A stretch of DNA of 64,000 nucleotides from Streptomyces venezuelae (GCF_008642335.1 NZ_CP029191.1:2418001-2482000), one strand, 5' to 3'; shown: positions 25,636 to 34,200, counted from the first letter of the stretch. Made by a program: numbers and translations. The notes: generated by a model from the sequence alone, not told the origin.

Positions 25636-26673
25636 ATGACCGTCAGTCTGGAGCAGTTGCGCCGCTGCCACATCGCCGTCGACCTGGGAGCCGCGAGGAC
25701 CCGCGTGTACGTGAAGGGGGCGGGACTCGTCGTCGACCAGCCGAGCGCCGCCGCCGTCAACACGCGCACCGGCGCGCTCATCGCGGTCGGCCAGTTCGCC
25801 GAGCAGATGACGGGGCGTACGCCCGGCTACATCCGGGTGGTGCGCCCCGTCTCCGGCGGCACCGTCGTCGACATCGAGATGGCCCAGCGCATGCTGCGCA
25901 ACCTGATCGGCGAGAAGCTCCGCCGTACGCTGCGCCGCAAGCCCCGGCTGCGCGCCGCCGCCTGCACGCCGCACGACGCGGACCCGCTGGCCCAGCGCGC
26001 GGCCGTCGAGACGATGGTCGGGCTCGGGGCGCGCCGCGTGGAACTGGTCGACACGCTCATCGCGGCGGCCGTCGGCTGCGGGCTGCCCGTGGAGCGCCCC
26101 GAGGCGACGATGATCCTCGTCTGCGGCGCCGCCACGACGCAGGTCGCGGTCCTCTCCCTCGGCTCGATCGTGACCGCGGAACGCATCCCCGTCGGCGGCG
26201 AGGCCATCGACAACGCGATCGTGCAGCACCTGCGCCACCACCACGAACTGATGCTGCCCTCCCAGTCCGTACGCCCCCTCCAGCTCGCGCTGCGCGGCAA
26301 CGGCCTCACGCCGCAGGGCCCGGAGTCGACGGAGATCCACGGCAGGGACGTCGCGACGGGCCTGGCCCGCTCCGTCCAGGTCGACACGGCCGCCGTCCGC
26401 GACGCCATCCACACCCCGCTCACCGCCGTGCTCGACGGCATCGGCAAGGTGCTGCGCGACTGCCCGCCCGATCTGGTGGCCGACCTCGCGGACCGCGGAA
26501 TCATGATGGTCGGCGGCAGCGCGCTGCTGCCCGGCCTCGACCAGATGCTGCGGGACGCGACCGGAATGCCCGTACATATCGCGGAACGGCCTGATGTATG
26601 CGCAGTACTGGGACTCGGTGCGATGCTTGAGGGCAAGATCCAACCATTGGCGCTGGCACCCCTGTCCGGCTGA
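25636..26673 (+). CDS. mbl: MreB-like actin homologue Mbl
   Basis: A 345-residue bacterial actin. The phosphate-1 loop is AVDLGAARTRVYVKG, the connecting/phosphate-2 region is MILVCGAATTQVAVLS, and the adenosine motif is GIMMVGGSALLPGLDQML. Streptomyces use MreB and Mbl proteins mainly in spore-wall synthesis. S. coelicolor mbl (SCO2451) sits, from memory, between the matB region and a histidine kinase as here. Compared with MreB the loop reads GAART where MreB has a GT-N-type sequence, so nucleotide handling may differ. Start ATG 25636 follows GGGAGGAT. Confidence 0.87.
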   Translation: MTVSLEQLRRCHIAVDLGAARTRVYVKGAGLVVDQPSAAAVNTRTGALIAVGQFAEQMTGRTPGYIRVVRPVSGGTVVDIEMAQRMLRNLIGEKLRRTLRRKPRLRAAACTPHDADPLAQRAAVETMVGLGARRVELVDTLIAAAVGCGLPVERPEATMILVCGAATTQVAVLSLGSIVTAERIPVGGEAIDNAIVQHLRHHHELMLPSQSVRPLQLALRGNGLTPQGPESTEIHGRDVATGLARSVQVDTAAVRDAIHTPLTAVLDGIGKVLRDCPPDLVADLADRGIMMVGGSALLPGLDQMLRDATGMPVHIAERPDVCAVLGLGAMLEGKIQPLALAPLSG

Positions 26674-26717
26674 ACGGCCGGCGCGTGCCCTCACCCCGAC
26701 CATGGAGTACGTCGTAC

Positions 26718-28568
26718 GTGACCGAGATGCCCGATGACGATGGCGCAGACGAAGGCGGAGGCGGCGGCAGCGGCAGCGGCAGCGGCGGAGAAGCAGCGGA
26801 CGCGCCGCAGCCCTCGATGCAGCCGATCCTCGAGGCGGTCCTCAGCGTCGGCACGGACCTCGAACTCCAGGCGACCCTGCAGCACATCGTGGACAGCGCG
26901 GCCCGGCTGACCGGGGCGGGGCTCGGCACGCTCGGCGTCGACGCCCCCGGCCACGGGGGCCCGGCCGAACTGTTCGTGGCGGGCGGTCCCGCGCGCCACC
27001 CCGACGGCGTGCCGTGCGTACGCCCGACCTCGGACGGCACGGTCATCGACGTACCGATCCACGTCCACGACGAGCCGTTCGGCACGCTGCTGCTCGCCGA
27101 GAAGGAGGGGGGCGGCCCCTTCACCGACGAGGACCGTCAACTCCTCCGGGTCCTGGCGAGCCAGGCGGGCATCGCCATCGGCAACGCCCGCCTGTTCGAG
27201 GCGGCCCGCCAGAGGGAGCGCTGGATCGAGGGCGCGGCGGCGGTCACCACGGCCCTGCTCACCGGCGAGGCGGCGGCGGACGCCCTGATGACGGTGGCGG
27301 ACCGGGCGAGGATCCTCGCGGGCGCGGCGGCGGGCGTGATCCTGCAGCCCACGGAGGCGGGCGGCATGCGCATCGTCGCGGCGGCGACGGACGGGGAGCC
27401 GCACGGGTGGGGGGCGTCTTCACACCGACGCGCGCCGGGGGACGGGACGGCGCGTCGTGCCGGGCCCTCCGCGGACGCACCTCGCCCTGCCTCACGCACC
27501 AACCCCAGCCCCACCACCGACACCCACCCCAACGACCTGATCGGCACCACGATCGAGCCCGGCAGCGCGGTCCTCACCCAGCTCCTCGGCGGCGAACCCG
27601 TCTACATCGACGACTCGGCGACGGACCCCCGTATGACCACGCACGTACGCGCCCGCTTCGGCCCCAGCATGATGCTGCCGCTGCAGGCGGGCGGCCGCCT
27701 CATCGGCACGCTCGCGCTCCCCCGCAGGCGCGGCGCCCCCGCCTACACCTCCGCCGAACGCCTGCTCGCGACCCAGTTCGCCTCCCAGGCCGCGCTCGCC
27801 CTCGTCCTCGCCGACGCCCAGCAGAGCCGCCAGCGCCTCGCGGTCTTCGAGGACCGCGACCGCATCGCCCGCGACCTGCACGACCTCGTGGTCCAGCGCC
27901 TCTTCGCGACCGGCATGATGCTGGAGGGCACGCGCCGCAAGGCCAGGTCGACCAAGGTCGAGTCGACCCTGGACCACGCCGTGGACGAGCTGGAGTCCAC
28001 GATCCAGGAGGTCCGCACCGCCATCTTCGCGCTCCAGCAGCCGCCCGCGGACGCCCCCGCGACGTTCCGGGGCAAGGTGCTGCGCGAAACGGCGGGCGCG
28101 TCCGCCGTCCTCGGCATCCAGCCGTCCGTCCACTTCGCGGGCGCCGTCGACACGCAGGTCACGGAGCCCGCAGCGGGCCACCTGCTCGCGGCACTGCGCC
28201 GGGCCCTGGCCGCGACGTCCCGCCGCACCGGCGTCACGCGCGTGGACGTCGCGATCGACGCCCGGGCCACGCTGCCGGACGGCCGCTCGGGAGTACGCCT
28301 GACGGTGTACGACGACGGGGACACGGAGGGCGGGGAGCCGGGCCGTGTGGCGGCGGGCGGCGGGCAGGCGAACGGCGCGAAGACCGACAGCGTGGAGCCG
28401 GGCGACGCGGAGGCGGAGGACGTGGCATCGGACGGCACGAGGACGGGCGGCGCGAAGACAGGCGGCGCAAAGACGGGCAGCACGAAGACAGGCGACGCGA
28501 AGACGGGCGACGCGAAGACGGGCAGCACGAAGACGGGAACCACGGCGACGTGGCAGGCCCCGCTGTAG
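26718..28568 (+). CDS. GAF-domain sensor histidine kinase (HisKA_3) with degenerate ATPase domain
   Basis: A 616-residue cytosolic protein from GTG 26718. After a Gly/Ser linker come two GAF-like domains (about 35-160 and 180-370), the second interrupted by a disordered Pro/Ser/Arg insert (about 230-265). The NarL-type dimerisation region keeps the phospho-acceptor in DRIARDLHDLVVQRLF. The ATPase part is decayed: the N-box has LRRALAATSRR in place of the usual Asn, DDGD is present, and the GLG lid motif is missing. The tail is six 15-base repeats encoding KTG-D/S-A/T units. Phosphorylation by its own ATPase is doubtful; it may act as a sensor scaffold or partner. Confidence 0.85.
   Translation: MTEMPDDDGADEGGGGGSGSGSGGEAADAPQPSMQPILEAVLSVGTDLELQATLQHIVDSAARLTGAGLGTLGVDAPGHGGPAELFVAGGPARHPDGVPCVRPTSDGTVIDVPIHVHDEPFGTLLLAEKEGGGPFTDEDRQLLRVLASQAGIAIGNARLFEAARQRERWIEGAAAVTTALLTGEAAADALMTVADRARILAGAAAGVILQPTEAGGMRIVAAATDGEPHGWGASSHRRAPGDGTARRAGPSADAPRPASRTNPSPTTDTHPNDLIGTTIEPGSAVLTQLLGGEPVYIDDSATDPRMTTHVRARFGPSMMLPLQAGGRLIGTLALPRRRGAPAYTSAERLLATQFASQAALALVLADAQQSRQRLAVFEDRDRIARDLHDLVVQRLFATGMMLEGTRRKARSTKVESTLDHAVDELESTIQEVRTAIFALQQPPADAPATFRGKVLRETAGASAVLGIQPSVHFAGAVDTQVTEPAAGHLLAALRRALAATSRRTGVTRVDVAIDARATLPDGRSGVRLTVYDDGDTEGGEPGRVAAGGGQANGAKTDSVEPGDAEAEDVASDGTRTGGAKTGGAKTGSTKTGDAKTGDAKTGSTKTGTTATWQAPL
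28455..28544. repeat. Six 15-bp tandem repeats at the 3' end of the GAF kinase gene
   Basis: Six consecutive units of the type AAGACGGGCGACGCG run in frame, with substitutions at a few positions, encoding (A/T)KTG(D/S/G) pentapeptides. More decayed copies extend upstream to about 28375. Variation in copy number between strains would be expected. Confidence 0.85.
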
Positions 28569-28601
28569 CGCCCCGCAGCGCGCCGCAGCGCTACGCCCCC
28601 C

Positions 28602-30581
28602 TCAAAGCCCCACCACCGAAACCTCCGTAGCCTTCACGCTCGTCCACACCTCGGCGCCCTCCACGAGCCCCAGCTCCACCGCCGCCTGCGGAGTGATCTC
28701 GGCGACCAGGTCGGGCGCCTCACCCGAGGTGACCAGCACGCGCAGCCGGCTGCCCGCCGTGGTGATCTCACGCACCACCCCCGGCCACACATTCCGCGGG
28801 CTGCCCCCCGGCTTCTCGCAGTGCAGGGACACGGCCTCCGGCGCGATGACGGCGAGCGCCCGCGCGCCCTCCTCCAGCGGGTCGGCGACGACGAGGCGCC
28901 CCTCCCCCGCCAGCGCGAGCGTCCCGTCGGCGGCGGCCGTGCCGGGCCAGGCGTTGCGGCCGAGCATGCGGGCGACCCAGGGCGAACGCGGGTGCCGGGT
29001 GACCTCCGTGGGCGGCGCGTCCTGCAACGTACGGCCTTCGTCGAGTACGAGGACCCGGTCCGCCAGCGAGACAGCCTCGACGGGGTCGTGCGTGACGATG
29101 AGGCACACGCCGCCGAACCCGTCGAGGTGGCGGCGCAGGGTGTGCCGGACGTGGGCGCGGGTGGTCTGGTCGAGCGCGGCGAGCGGCTCGTCGAGGAGGA
29201 GCAGCCGGGGCCGGGCGGCCAGAGCCCGGGCCAGGGCGACCCGCTGGGCCTGCCCGCCGGAGAGCTGGGCGGGCCGCCGGTGCGCCAGGTGCCCCACGCC
29301 GAGCCGGTCGAGCCACGCCTGCGCCTCGCGCCGCGCCTCGGCACGCCGTACGCCCTGCGCCCGCAGCCCGTACGCGGTGTTGCCCAGCGCGTTCAGATGC
29401 GGGAAGAGCGCGCCTTCCTGAGGCACCCAGGCGACCCCGCGCCGATGCGGAGGCAGCCCCGTGACGTCGCGTTCGCCGAGCCGAAGCTCCGCGTGGGCGC
29501 GAGGCGTGAGGCCGAGGAGGGCGCGCAGCAACGTCGTCTTGCCCGCCCCGTTGGGCCCGACGACGGCGATGGTGGTGCCGGGCCGCGCGTCGAGGGTGAG
29601 CCGGTTGTACCCGGTGACGTCGGCGTGCAGCCCCCACTTCTCACCCGCCCCGACGACATCCGCGGGCGGAGCCACAGGCCCCACCTGACCACCATGCTCC
29701 TCCTTGCCCTCCTCACCCTCCTCATCGCCGCCGCCTCCGGCCCGCACAGGCCCCCGTCCCTGCCCCGAACCGCCGCCCCCCGCGGTCCACCGCCCCCTCA
29801 ATCCCACCAGCACGGCCATGGCGATGGCGAGCAGCAGCAACGACAGCGAAGTCGCCGCCTCCGGCGAGTCCTGCAGCAGCAGATACACCTGGAGGGGCAG
29901 GGTCTGCGTGGTACCCGGCAGGTTGCCCGCGAAGGTGATCGTGGCCCCGAACTCACCGAGCGCCCGCGCCCAGGTCAGCGCGGCACCGGCGGCGAGTCCG
30001 GGGGCGACCATCGGCAGGGTGACGGTGAGGAACACCCGTACCGGCGACGCCCCCAGCGAGGCCGCGGTCTCCTCGAACCCGGGCCGCAGCCCACCCAGCG
30101 CGCCCTCCAGGCTGATGACGAGGAAGGGCATCGCGACGAACGTCGCCGCGACCACCGCCCCCGACGTGTGGAAGGGCAGCACGATCCCGAAGGTGTCCTC
30201 CAGCCACGGCCCGAGCAGCCCGCGCCGCCCGAACCCGAGGAGCAGCGCGACACCGCCGACGGTCGGCGGCAGCACCATCGGCAGCAGTACGAGGGACCGT
30301 ACGAGCGTCTTCCCCCGGAACTCCACCCGCGCGAGCAGCCAGGCCAGCGGCACCCCGAGCAGGAGCGAGAGCCCGAGTGCCCAGAAGGACACGAGCAGCG
30401 AGAGCTTCAGGGCCTGCGTGACCCCGGGAGTCGTCAGATGACTCCCGAGGTCGCCCCACTCGGTCCGGGCGAGGATGCCGACGAGCGGCAGCAGCAGAAA
30501 GGCGACGGCGAGCACCGCGGGCACGGCGAGCGTGAGCGGCGCGCGGGGCCGCCCGCGAGAACGAGAACGGGACCGGGTCAT
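28602..30581 (-). CDS. modBC: Molybdate ABC transporter, fused permease and ATPase (ModB-ModC)
   Basis: A 659-residue fusion. Residues 1-270 are the ModB permease, with the EAA loop ETAASLGASPVRVFL and about six helices. A disordered Gly/Glu-rich linker (about 270-310) follows. The ATPase has Walker A GPNGAGKTT, signature LSGGQAQR, Walker B LLLLDEP and switch VTHD. A C-terminal TOBE/Mop domain (about 590-655) may bind molybdate and regulate transport. It follows modA by seven bases. The imported molybdate serves the molybdenum cofactor, for example of NasA in this window. Confidence 0.92.
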   Translation of the reverse strand: MTRSRSRSRGRPRAPLTLAVPAVLAVAFLLLPLVGILARTEWGDLGSHLTTPGVTQALKLSLLVSFWALGLSLLLGVPLAWLLARVEFRGKTLVRSLVLLPMVLPPTVGGVALLLGFGRRGLLGPWLEDTFGIVLPFHTSGAVVAATFVAMPFLVISLEGALGGLRPGFEETAASLGASPVRVFLTVTLPMVAPGLAAGAALTWARALGEFGATITFAGNLPGTTQTLPLQVYLLLQDSPEAATSLSLLLLAIAMAVLVGLRGRWTAGGGGSGQGRGPVRAGGGGDEEGEEGKEEHGGQVGPVAPPADVVGAGEKWGLHADVTGYNRLTLDARPGTTIAVVGPNGAGKTTLLRALLGLTPRAHAELRLGERDVTGLPPHRRGVAWVPQEGALFPHLNALGNTAYGLRAQGVRRAEARREAQAWLDRLGVGHLAHRRPAQLSGGQAQRVALARALAARPRLLLLDEPLAALDQTTRAHVRHTLRRHLDGFGGVCLIVTHDPVEAVSLADRVLVLDEGRTLQDAPPTEVTRHPRSPWVARMLGRNAWPGTAAADGTLALAGEGRLVVADPLEEGARALAVIAPEAVSLHCEKPGGSPRNVWPGVVREITTAGSRLRVLVTSGEAPDLVAEITPQAAVELGLVEGAEVWTSVKATEVSVVGL

Positions 30582-30588
30582 TGGCTTG

Positions 30589-31386
30589 CTACGGCTTCTG
30601 GAACCCGGCGTCCCGCAGCATCTTCTGTGCCTCGGGCGTGCTGAGCCACTTCACGAACGCGGCGGCCGCCGCGCTGTTCTTGGAACCCTTCAGGGTCGCG
30701 GCAGGGTAGGAGGCGACGGCGTTCTGCGCGTCGGGGATCTCGACGGCATCGACCTTGTCAGGCGCGGTGGCGGCATCGGTCCGATACACGATCCCGGCAT
30801 CGGCCTCCCCCAACTCGACCTTGCTGAGCACGGACCGCACGTTGGCCTCCTTGGAGACCGGCTTGACGTGGACGCCCTGCTTGTCGAGGACCTGCTTGCT
30901 GTAGCGCCCGACGGGCACGGTGTCGTCGGCGAGAACGACCTTCAAGTCACTGCCGCCGAGATCCTTGAGCCCCTCGACCTTCTCCGGATTGCCTTCCCGC
31001 GTGGCGATGACGAGCCGGTTCTTGGCGATGACGGTGGGCTCACCGGTCTCGCCCTTGAGCCCGTCCATGGTCTTGGTGTCGGCGGTCACCAGCACATCCG
31101 CGGGTGCCCCCTGCTTGACCTGAGCGGCGAGCTCCTGAGACCCGGCGGCGGATACGGTGATCTTCGTCCCCGGATGCTCCTTCTCGTACGCCTTCTCGGC
31201 CGTGGCGAAAACGTCGGTCAGGGAAGAGGCGGCGAGAACGGTGAGACTGACGTCCTTCCCGGCCTTGTCCTTCTTCCCGTCGCTGTCGTCGTCACTGCCG
31301 CAGGCGGCGAGCGGAACGAGCAGCGCGACGGTGGCGGCAGCGGCGACGGTACGGCGGACGGGGCGGCCGGAGAACTTCGGGGACAT
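30589..31386 (-). CDS. modA: Molybdate-binding lipoprotein ModA
   Basis: A 265-residue substrate-binding protein. The signal peptide ends in a lipobox LAAC with the lipidated C29, followed by an acidic linker. The mature protein shows the ModA segments LTVLAASSLTDVF, AAGSQELAAQV and PADVLVTAD, plus GIVYRTDA near the hinge. I chose ATG 31386 because AGGAG lies at correct spacing before it; an upstream start at 31437 would add an unlikely extension across the tandem repeats. It is the first gene of the modA-modBC operon. Confidence 0.92.
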   Translation of the reverse strand: MSPKFSGRPVRRTVAAAATVALLVPLAACGSDDDSDGKKDKAGKDVSLTVLAASSLTDVFATAEKAYEKEHPGTKITVSAAGSQELAAQVKQGAPADVLVTADTKTMDGLKGETGEPTVIAKNRLVIATREGNPEKVEGLKDLGGSDLKVVLADDTVPVGRYSKQVLDKQGVHVKPVSKEANVRSVLSKVELGEADAGIVYRTDAATAPDKVDAVEIPDAQNAVASYPAATLKGSKNSAAAAAFVKWLSTPEAQKMLRDAGFQKP

Positions 31387-31430
31387 GGCACAGCTCCTAG
31401 CGAAAGACAGAAACGACGAAGCGACGCACT

Positions 31431-31463
31431 CAGGCACTACTCAGGCACTTCTCAGGCACTACT
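31431..31463. repeat. Three 11-bp direct repeats upstream of modA
   Basis: CAGGCACTACT (31431-31441), CAGGCACTTCT (31442-31452) and CAGGCACTACT (31453-31463) lie head to tail. The spacing is close to one helical turn, so each copy faces the same side. They sit between the stop of the HTH-TOBE regulator and the modA start, 45 bases upstream of the modA ATG, and are candidate regulator-binding sites. Confidence 0.8.
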
Positions 31464-31876
31464 CACGCACGATCGATGTGCACGCTGGTGGACTTGACCC
31501 GGGCGGTGGCCTCGACCCCGACCTCAAGACCGAGCTCCTCCACCGCCTCGCGGGTCAGCAGCGAGACGAGCCGGTGCGGTCCGGCCTGGATCTCGACCTG
31601 CGCGGCGACGTCACCGAGCTTCACGGCGGTGACGATCCCGGGAAAGGCGTTGCGAGCGGAGGTGTACGACACGTCCTCGTCGCCCGCTCCCGCACCCGAA
31701 CCCGCACCGCCCTGCCCGACCTCAACGGCAAAGGCGGCGAGATCCCGCCCGTCGATGAACCGCCGCCCGCCCTCGTCCCGATGCGTGGCGACCCGCCCGG
31801 CGTCGGCCCAACGACGAGCGGTATCGGGACTGACTCCGAGCAGACGGGCGGCCTGCCCGATTGTGTAGGACTGCAT
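31463..31876 (-). CDS. HTH-TOBE molybdate-responsive regulator
   Basis: A 137-residue protein with an N-terminal excisionase/MerR-type helix-turn-helix (YTIGQAARLLGVSPDTARRWADAGR) and a C-terminal Mop/TOBE domain (FPGIVTAVKLGDVAAQVEI, ending VKSTSVHIDRA) that binds molybdate or tungstate in its relatives. A glycine-rich linker joins them. It is the single-domain counterpart of ModE and is placed directly upstream of modA, so it is the likely regulator. ATG 31876 fits the HTH start; longer forms back to 31996 lack conserved sequence. Confidence 0.86.
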   Translation of the reverse strand: MQSYTIGQAARLLGVSPDTARRWADAGRVATHRDEGGRRFIDGRDLAAFAVEVGQGGAGSGAGAGDEDVSYTSARNAFPGIVTAVKLGDVAAQVEIQAGPHRLVSLLTREAVEELGLEVGVEATARVKSTSVHIDRA

Positions 31877-32037
31877 ATGCGACAAGATAAGCGTGATCGC
31901 CTCGCAGATGTAAAAGTTGAGACGCTTCTCCATCGCAGATGCGCCTACGCACCCCCACGCCTGGAGAAACCTCCAAGCCGCACCCCCCGCGGCCACAGGC
32001 AGGCATAGCCCGCCCGAACCGGAGAACTCGCCATCTC

Positions 32038-33108
32038 ATGGCACTCTTCGACGAGGACAAGCACACGCAGGACACGCGCTCCCGGGACGCGCACACGCGG
32101 GACGAGACCGAGCCCGCCCTCAGTACCGGTCCGGACCCGGAGGTCGAGCAGGCCGCCCCCGATGAGCCCACCGAGCTGCCCGCACGTTCGTGGTGGGCGG
32201 TCCTGCGGCGTACCGGCAAAGAGTTCATGGACGACGAGCTCCCCGACCGCGCCGCCGCCCTCACCTATTACGGCGTCCTCTCCCTCTTCCCCGCGCTGCT
32301 GGTCCTCGTCTCGATCCTGGGCGTGATCGGTGAGTCCGCGACCCGCACGGTCCTGGACAACCTCCAGGACCTGGCGCCGGGCCCGGTGCGGGATCTGCTC
32401 GGAGACTCCGTGCGGCAGCTGCGGGACAGCAGCGGCACGAGCGGGGTCATGGCCATCGTGGGCCTGGTGCTCGCGGTCTGGTCGGCGTCCGGCTACGTCG
32501 CGGCGTTCATCCGCACCTCCAACGCGGTCTACGACCTTCCCGAAGGCCGCCCGGTATGGAAACTGACCCCGCTCCGCATAGCCCTGACCGTGGTCCTGAT
32601 GATCCTGCTCGCCATCAGCGCGCTGATCGTCGTCTTCACGGGCCCGCTGGCCGAACGCGCCGGCGACGCGATCGGCGTGGGCGACGCGGCGCTGACGGCG
32701 TGGTCCATCGCGAAGTGGCCGGTCCTGCTGGTCCTCGTCATCCTGATGATCGCGCTGCTCTTCTGGCGGGCCCCCAACGTCCGCGGCCCCGGCTTCCGCT
32801 GGCTGAGCCCCGGCAGCGCCGTCGCGGTCCTGCTCTGGCTGGTGGCCTCCGGCGGCTTCGCCCTGTACGTCGCCAACTTCGCCTCGTACAACAAGACGTA
32901 CGGCACCCTCGCGGGCGTCGTCGTCTTCCTGATCTGGCTCTGGCTGTCGAACCTGGCGATCCTGCTGGGCCTGGAATTCGACGCGGAGCTGGCCCGCCAG
33001 CGGGCGATCTCCGGCGGCCTGCCCCCGGAGGAGGAGCCGTACGTGGAACCCCGCGACACCCGCAAATGGCCCCGCCGCCGCAAGCAGCGCACGGCACGGA
33101 AGGCCTAG
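32038..33108 (+). CDS. YihY/BrkB family inner-membrane protein
   Basis: A 356-residue membrane protein. An acidic, disordered N-terminus (about 60 residues) precedes the family core, which begins LPDRAAALTYYGVLSLFPALLVLV and has six helices, including SASGYVAAFIRTSNAVYD and VVVFLIWLWLSNLAILLGLEFDAEL. The tail is strongly basic. The family was once called ribonuclease BN; its true role, perhaps transport or envelope integrity, is unresolved. It is monocistronic, divergent from the molybdate regulator. Confidence 0.9.
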   Translation: MALFDEDKHTQDTRSRDAHTRDETEPALSTGPDPEVEQAAPDEPTELPARSWWAVLRRTGKEFMDDELPDRAAALTYYGVLSLFPALLVLVSILGVIGESATRTVLDNLQDLAPGPVRDLLGDSVRQLRDSSGTSGVMAIVGLVLAVWSASGYVAAFIRTSNAVYDLPEGRPVWKLTPLRIALTVVLMILLAISALIVVFTGPLAERAGDAIGVGDAALTAWSIAKWPVLLVLVILMIALLFWRAPNVRGPGFRWLSPGSAVAVLLWLVASGGFALYVANFASYNKTYGTLAGVVVFLIWLWLSNLAILLGLEFDAELARQRAISGGLPPEEEPYVEPRDTRKWPRRRKQRTARKA

Positions 33109-33109
33109 A

Positions 33110-33136
33110 CCGCCCGGACTTCGCCCGAACGGGCGG
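33110..33136. terminator. GC-rich hairpin after the YihY gene
   Basis: CCGCCCG (33110-33116) can pair with CGGGCGG (33130-33136); an alternative tighter stem is CGCCCG-AA-CGGGCG (33122-33135). It starts right after the YihY stop and faces the tRNA gene from the other strand. No T-run is present. Confidence 0.45.
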
Positions 33137-33192
33137 CCCCCTGAGGTTTGCGCGGTTGACGCAGGTGGAAACGTTCCTGCGGCCTAGCGCTG

Positions 33193-33269
33193 TGGTGGGG
33201 CGGGTGGGACTCGAACCCACGGCCGACGGATTATGAGTCCGCTGCTCTAACCGGCTGAGCTACCGCCCC
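33193..33269 (-). tRNA. tRNA with CAT anticodon (elongator Met or Ile2)
   Basis: Reading the minus strand from 33269, a full cloverleaf forms: acceptor stem GGGGCGG with CCGCCCC, D-arm AGCTCAGCCGGTTAGAGC, anticodon stem GCGGA/TCCGT with loop CTCATAA, and T-arm GTGGGTTCGAGTCCCAC. Discriminator A and an encoded CCA (33193-33195) follow. CAT may be methionine, or isoleucine after lysidine modification; the sequence alone does not decide. A closed, fully paired first base pair (G1-C72) excludes the initiator. Confidence 0.93.
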
Positions 33270-33413
33270 TAACGGCGCGTCGCGCACATTTGTGCGCGCC
33301 GTCTGCCGCAGCATAGCCGCTCATACGATCTCCTGCTTCGGATGGTCGGCTTCGCTCGACCATGAGGACCTCTGGGCTGCCCGGATGGTTCCACCAGGCG
33401 CGGAACACACACG

Positions 33414-33447
33414 AAAAAGGACCCCCGAGAGGCATCTCGAGGGTCCT
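33414..33447 (-). terminator. Rho-independent terminator of the tRNA-Asn genes
   Basis: On the minus strand the arms 33447-33435 and 33430-33418 form a 13-base stem with one mismatch and a 4-base loop, followed by TTTTT (33418-33414). It starts ten bases after the 3' end of the first tRNA-Asn, a textbook position. Confidence 0.85.
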
Positions 33448-33456
33448 TCGTCACAG

Positions 33457-33529
33457 CTCTCCCGACTGGACTCGAACCAGTAACCTGCCGGTTAACAGCC
33501 GGCTGCTCTGCCAATTGAGCTACAGGAGA
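33457..33529 (-). tRNA. tRNA-Asn (GTT), copy 1
   Basis: Complete cloverleaf on the minus strand: acceptor TCTCCTG with CGGGAGA, D-arm AGCTCAATTGGCAGAGC, anticodon loop CTGTTAA giving GTT, T-arm ACTGGTTCGAGTCCAGT, discriminator G. No CCA is encoded. It lies five bases downstream of copy 2 in the direction of transcription, so both are on one transcript. Confidence 0.96.
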
Positions 33530-33534
33530 CCGAG

Positions 33535-33607
33535 CTCCCCCGACTGGACTCGAACCAGTAACCTGCCGGTTAACAGCCGGCTGCTCTGCCAATTGAGCTA
33601 CAGGGGA
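33535..33607 (-). tRNA. tRNA-Asn (GTT), copy 2
   Basis: Identical to copy 1 except for the third acceptor pair: TCCCCTG with CGGGGGA, meaning T-A in copy 1 is C-G here. Anticodon GTT and discriminator G are the same; no encoded CCA. It is the promoter-proximal copy. Confidence 0.96.
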
Positions 33608-33810
33608 TCGTCTCGTTGCATCGAACGCACCTACCTGGGAACTCTCCGGGCGGCGCGCGCTCGCTGCGACACATACATTAGCGCAAGCAGGGGGGTGCTC
33701 CGCCAATCGGTATCCCTCGGCGGATCAGCAGGCGCGCGACAGATGACTGGCAGACGACCGACAGACGCGTGACACACGTGCGAAGCCGACGCAAGGAAAG
33801 GGTGGCAGCC

Positions 33811-34113
33811 ATGCGGTACCGGCTCACATTCGTGGCGGGACTGGCCCTCGGGTACGTGCTCGGAACCCGGGCCGGACGCGAGCGCTATGAGCAGTTGAGG
33901 AAGTCCGCCCGCGAGATCTCGCAGAACCCGGCCGTGCGCAACACCGTCGAGTCCGCGACGCAGCAGGGACGCGAGGTGGCGGGCAAGGCCTTCCACACCG
34001 TCTCCGAGCGGGTCGGCGACAAGATGCCCGACTCGGTCGCCGAGCGCGTCCGGTCCCTGCGCGAGAAGGGCCAGGGCGGCACCGGAGACGACTGGGGCAC
34101 CAGCAACACGTAG
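33811..34113 (+). CDS. YtxH-like small membrane protein
   Basis: A 100-residue protein with an N-terminal membrane helix containing AGLALGYVLGTRAGRERYEQL, the signature of YtxH-like proteins, followed by an amphipathic helical region (AREISQNPAVRNTVESATQQGREVAGKAF, only partly quoted here by position 38-66) and a Gly-rich tail. Members are membrane-tethered helical proteins of unknown or stress-related function. ATG 33811 follows AAGGAAAGG. It stands alone between the tRNA genes and the FGGY kinase. Confidence 0.8.
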   Translation: MRYRLTFVAGLALGYVLGTRAGRERYEQLRKSAREISQNPAVRNTVESATQQGREVAGKAFHTVSERVGDKMPDSVAERVRSLREKGQGGTGDDWGTSNT

Positions 34114-34200
34114 CAACACCAGCAGCACGCACCACCGCGCGGATCACGGAGAGCGAACAGGGGTACGGCACACCGTGCCCCGTGCGGCAGAATTCCTTGC

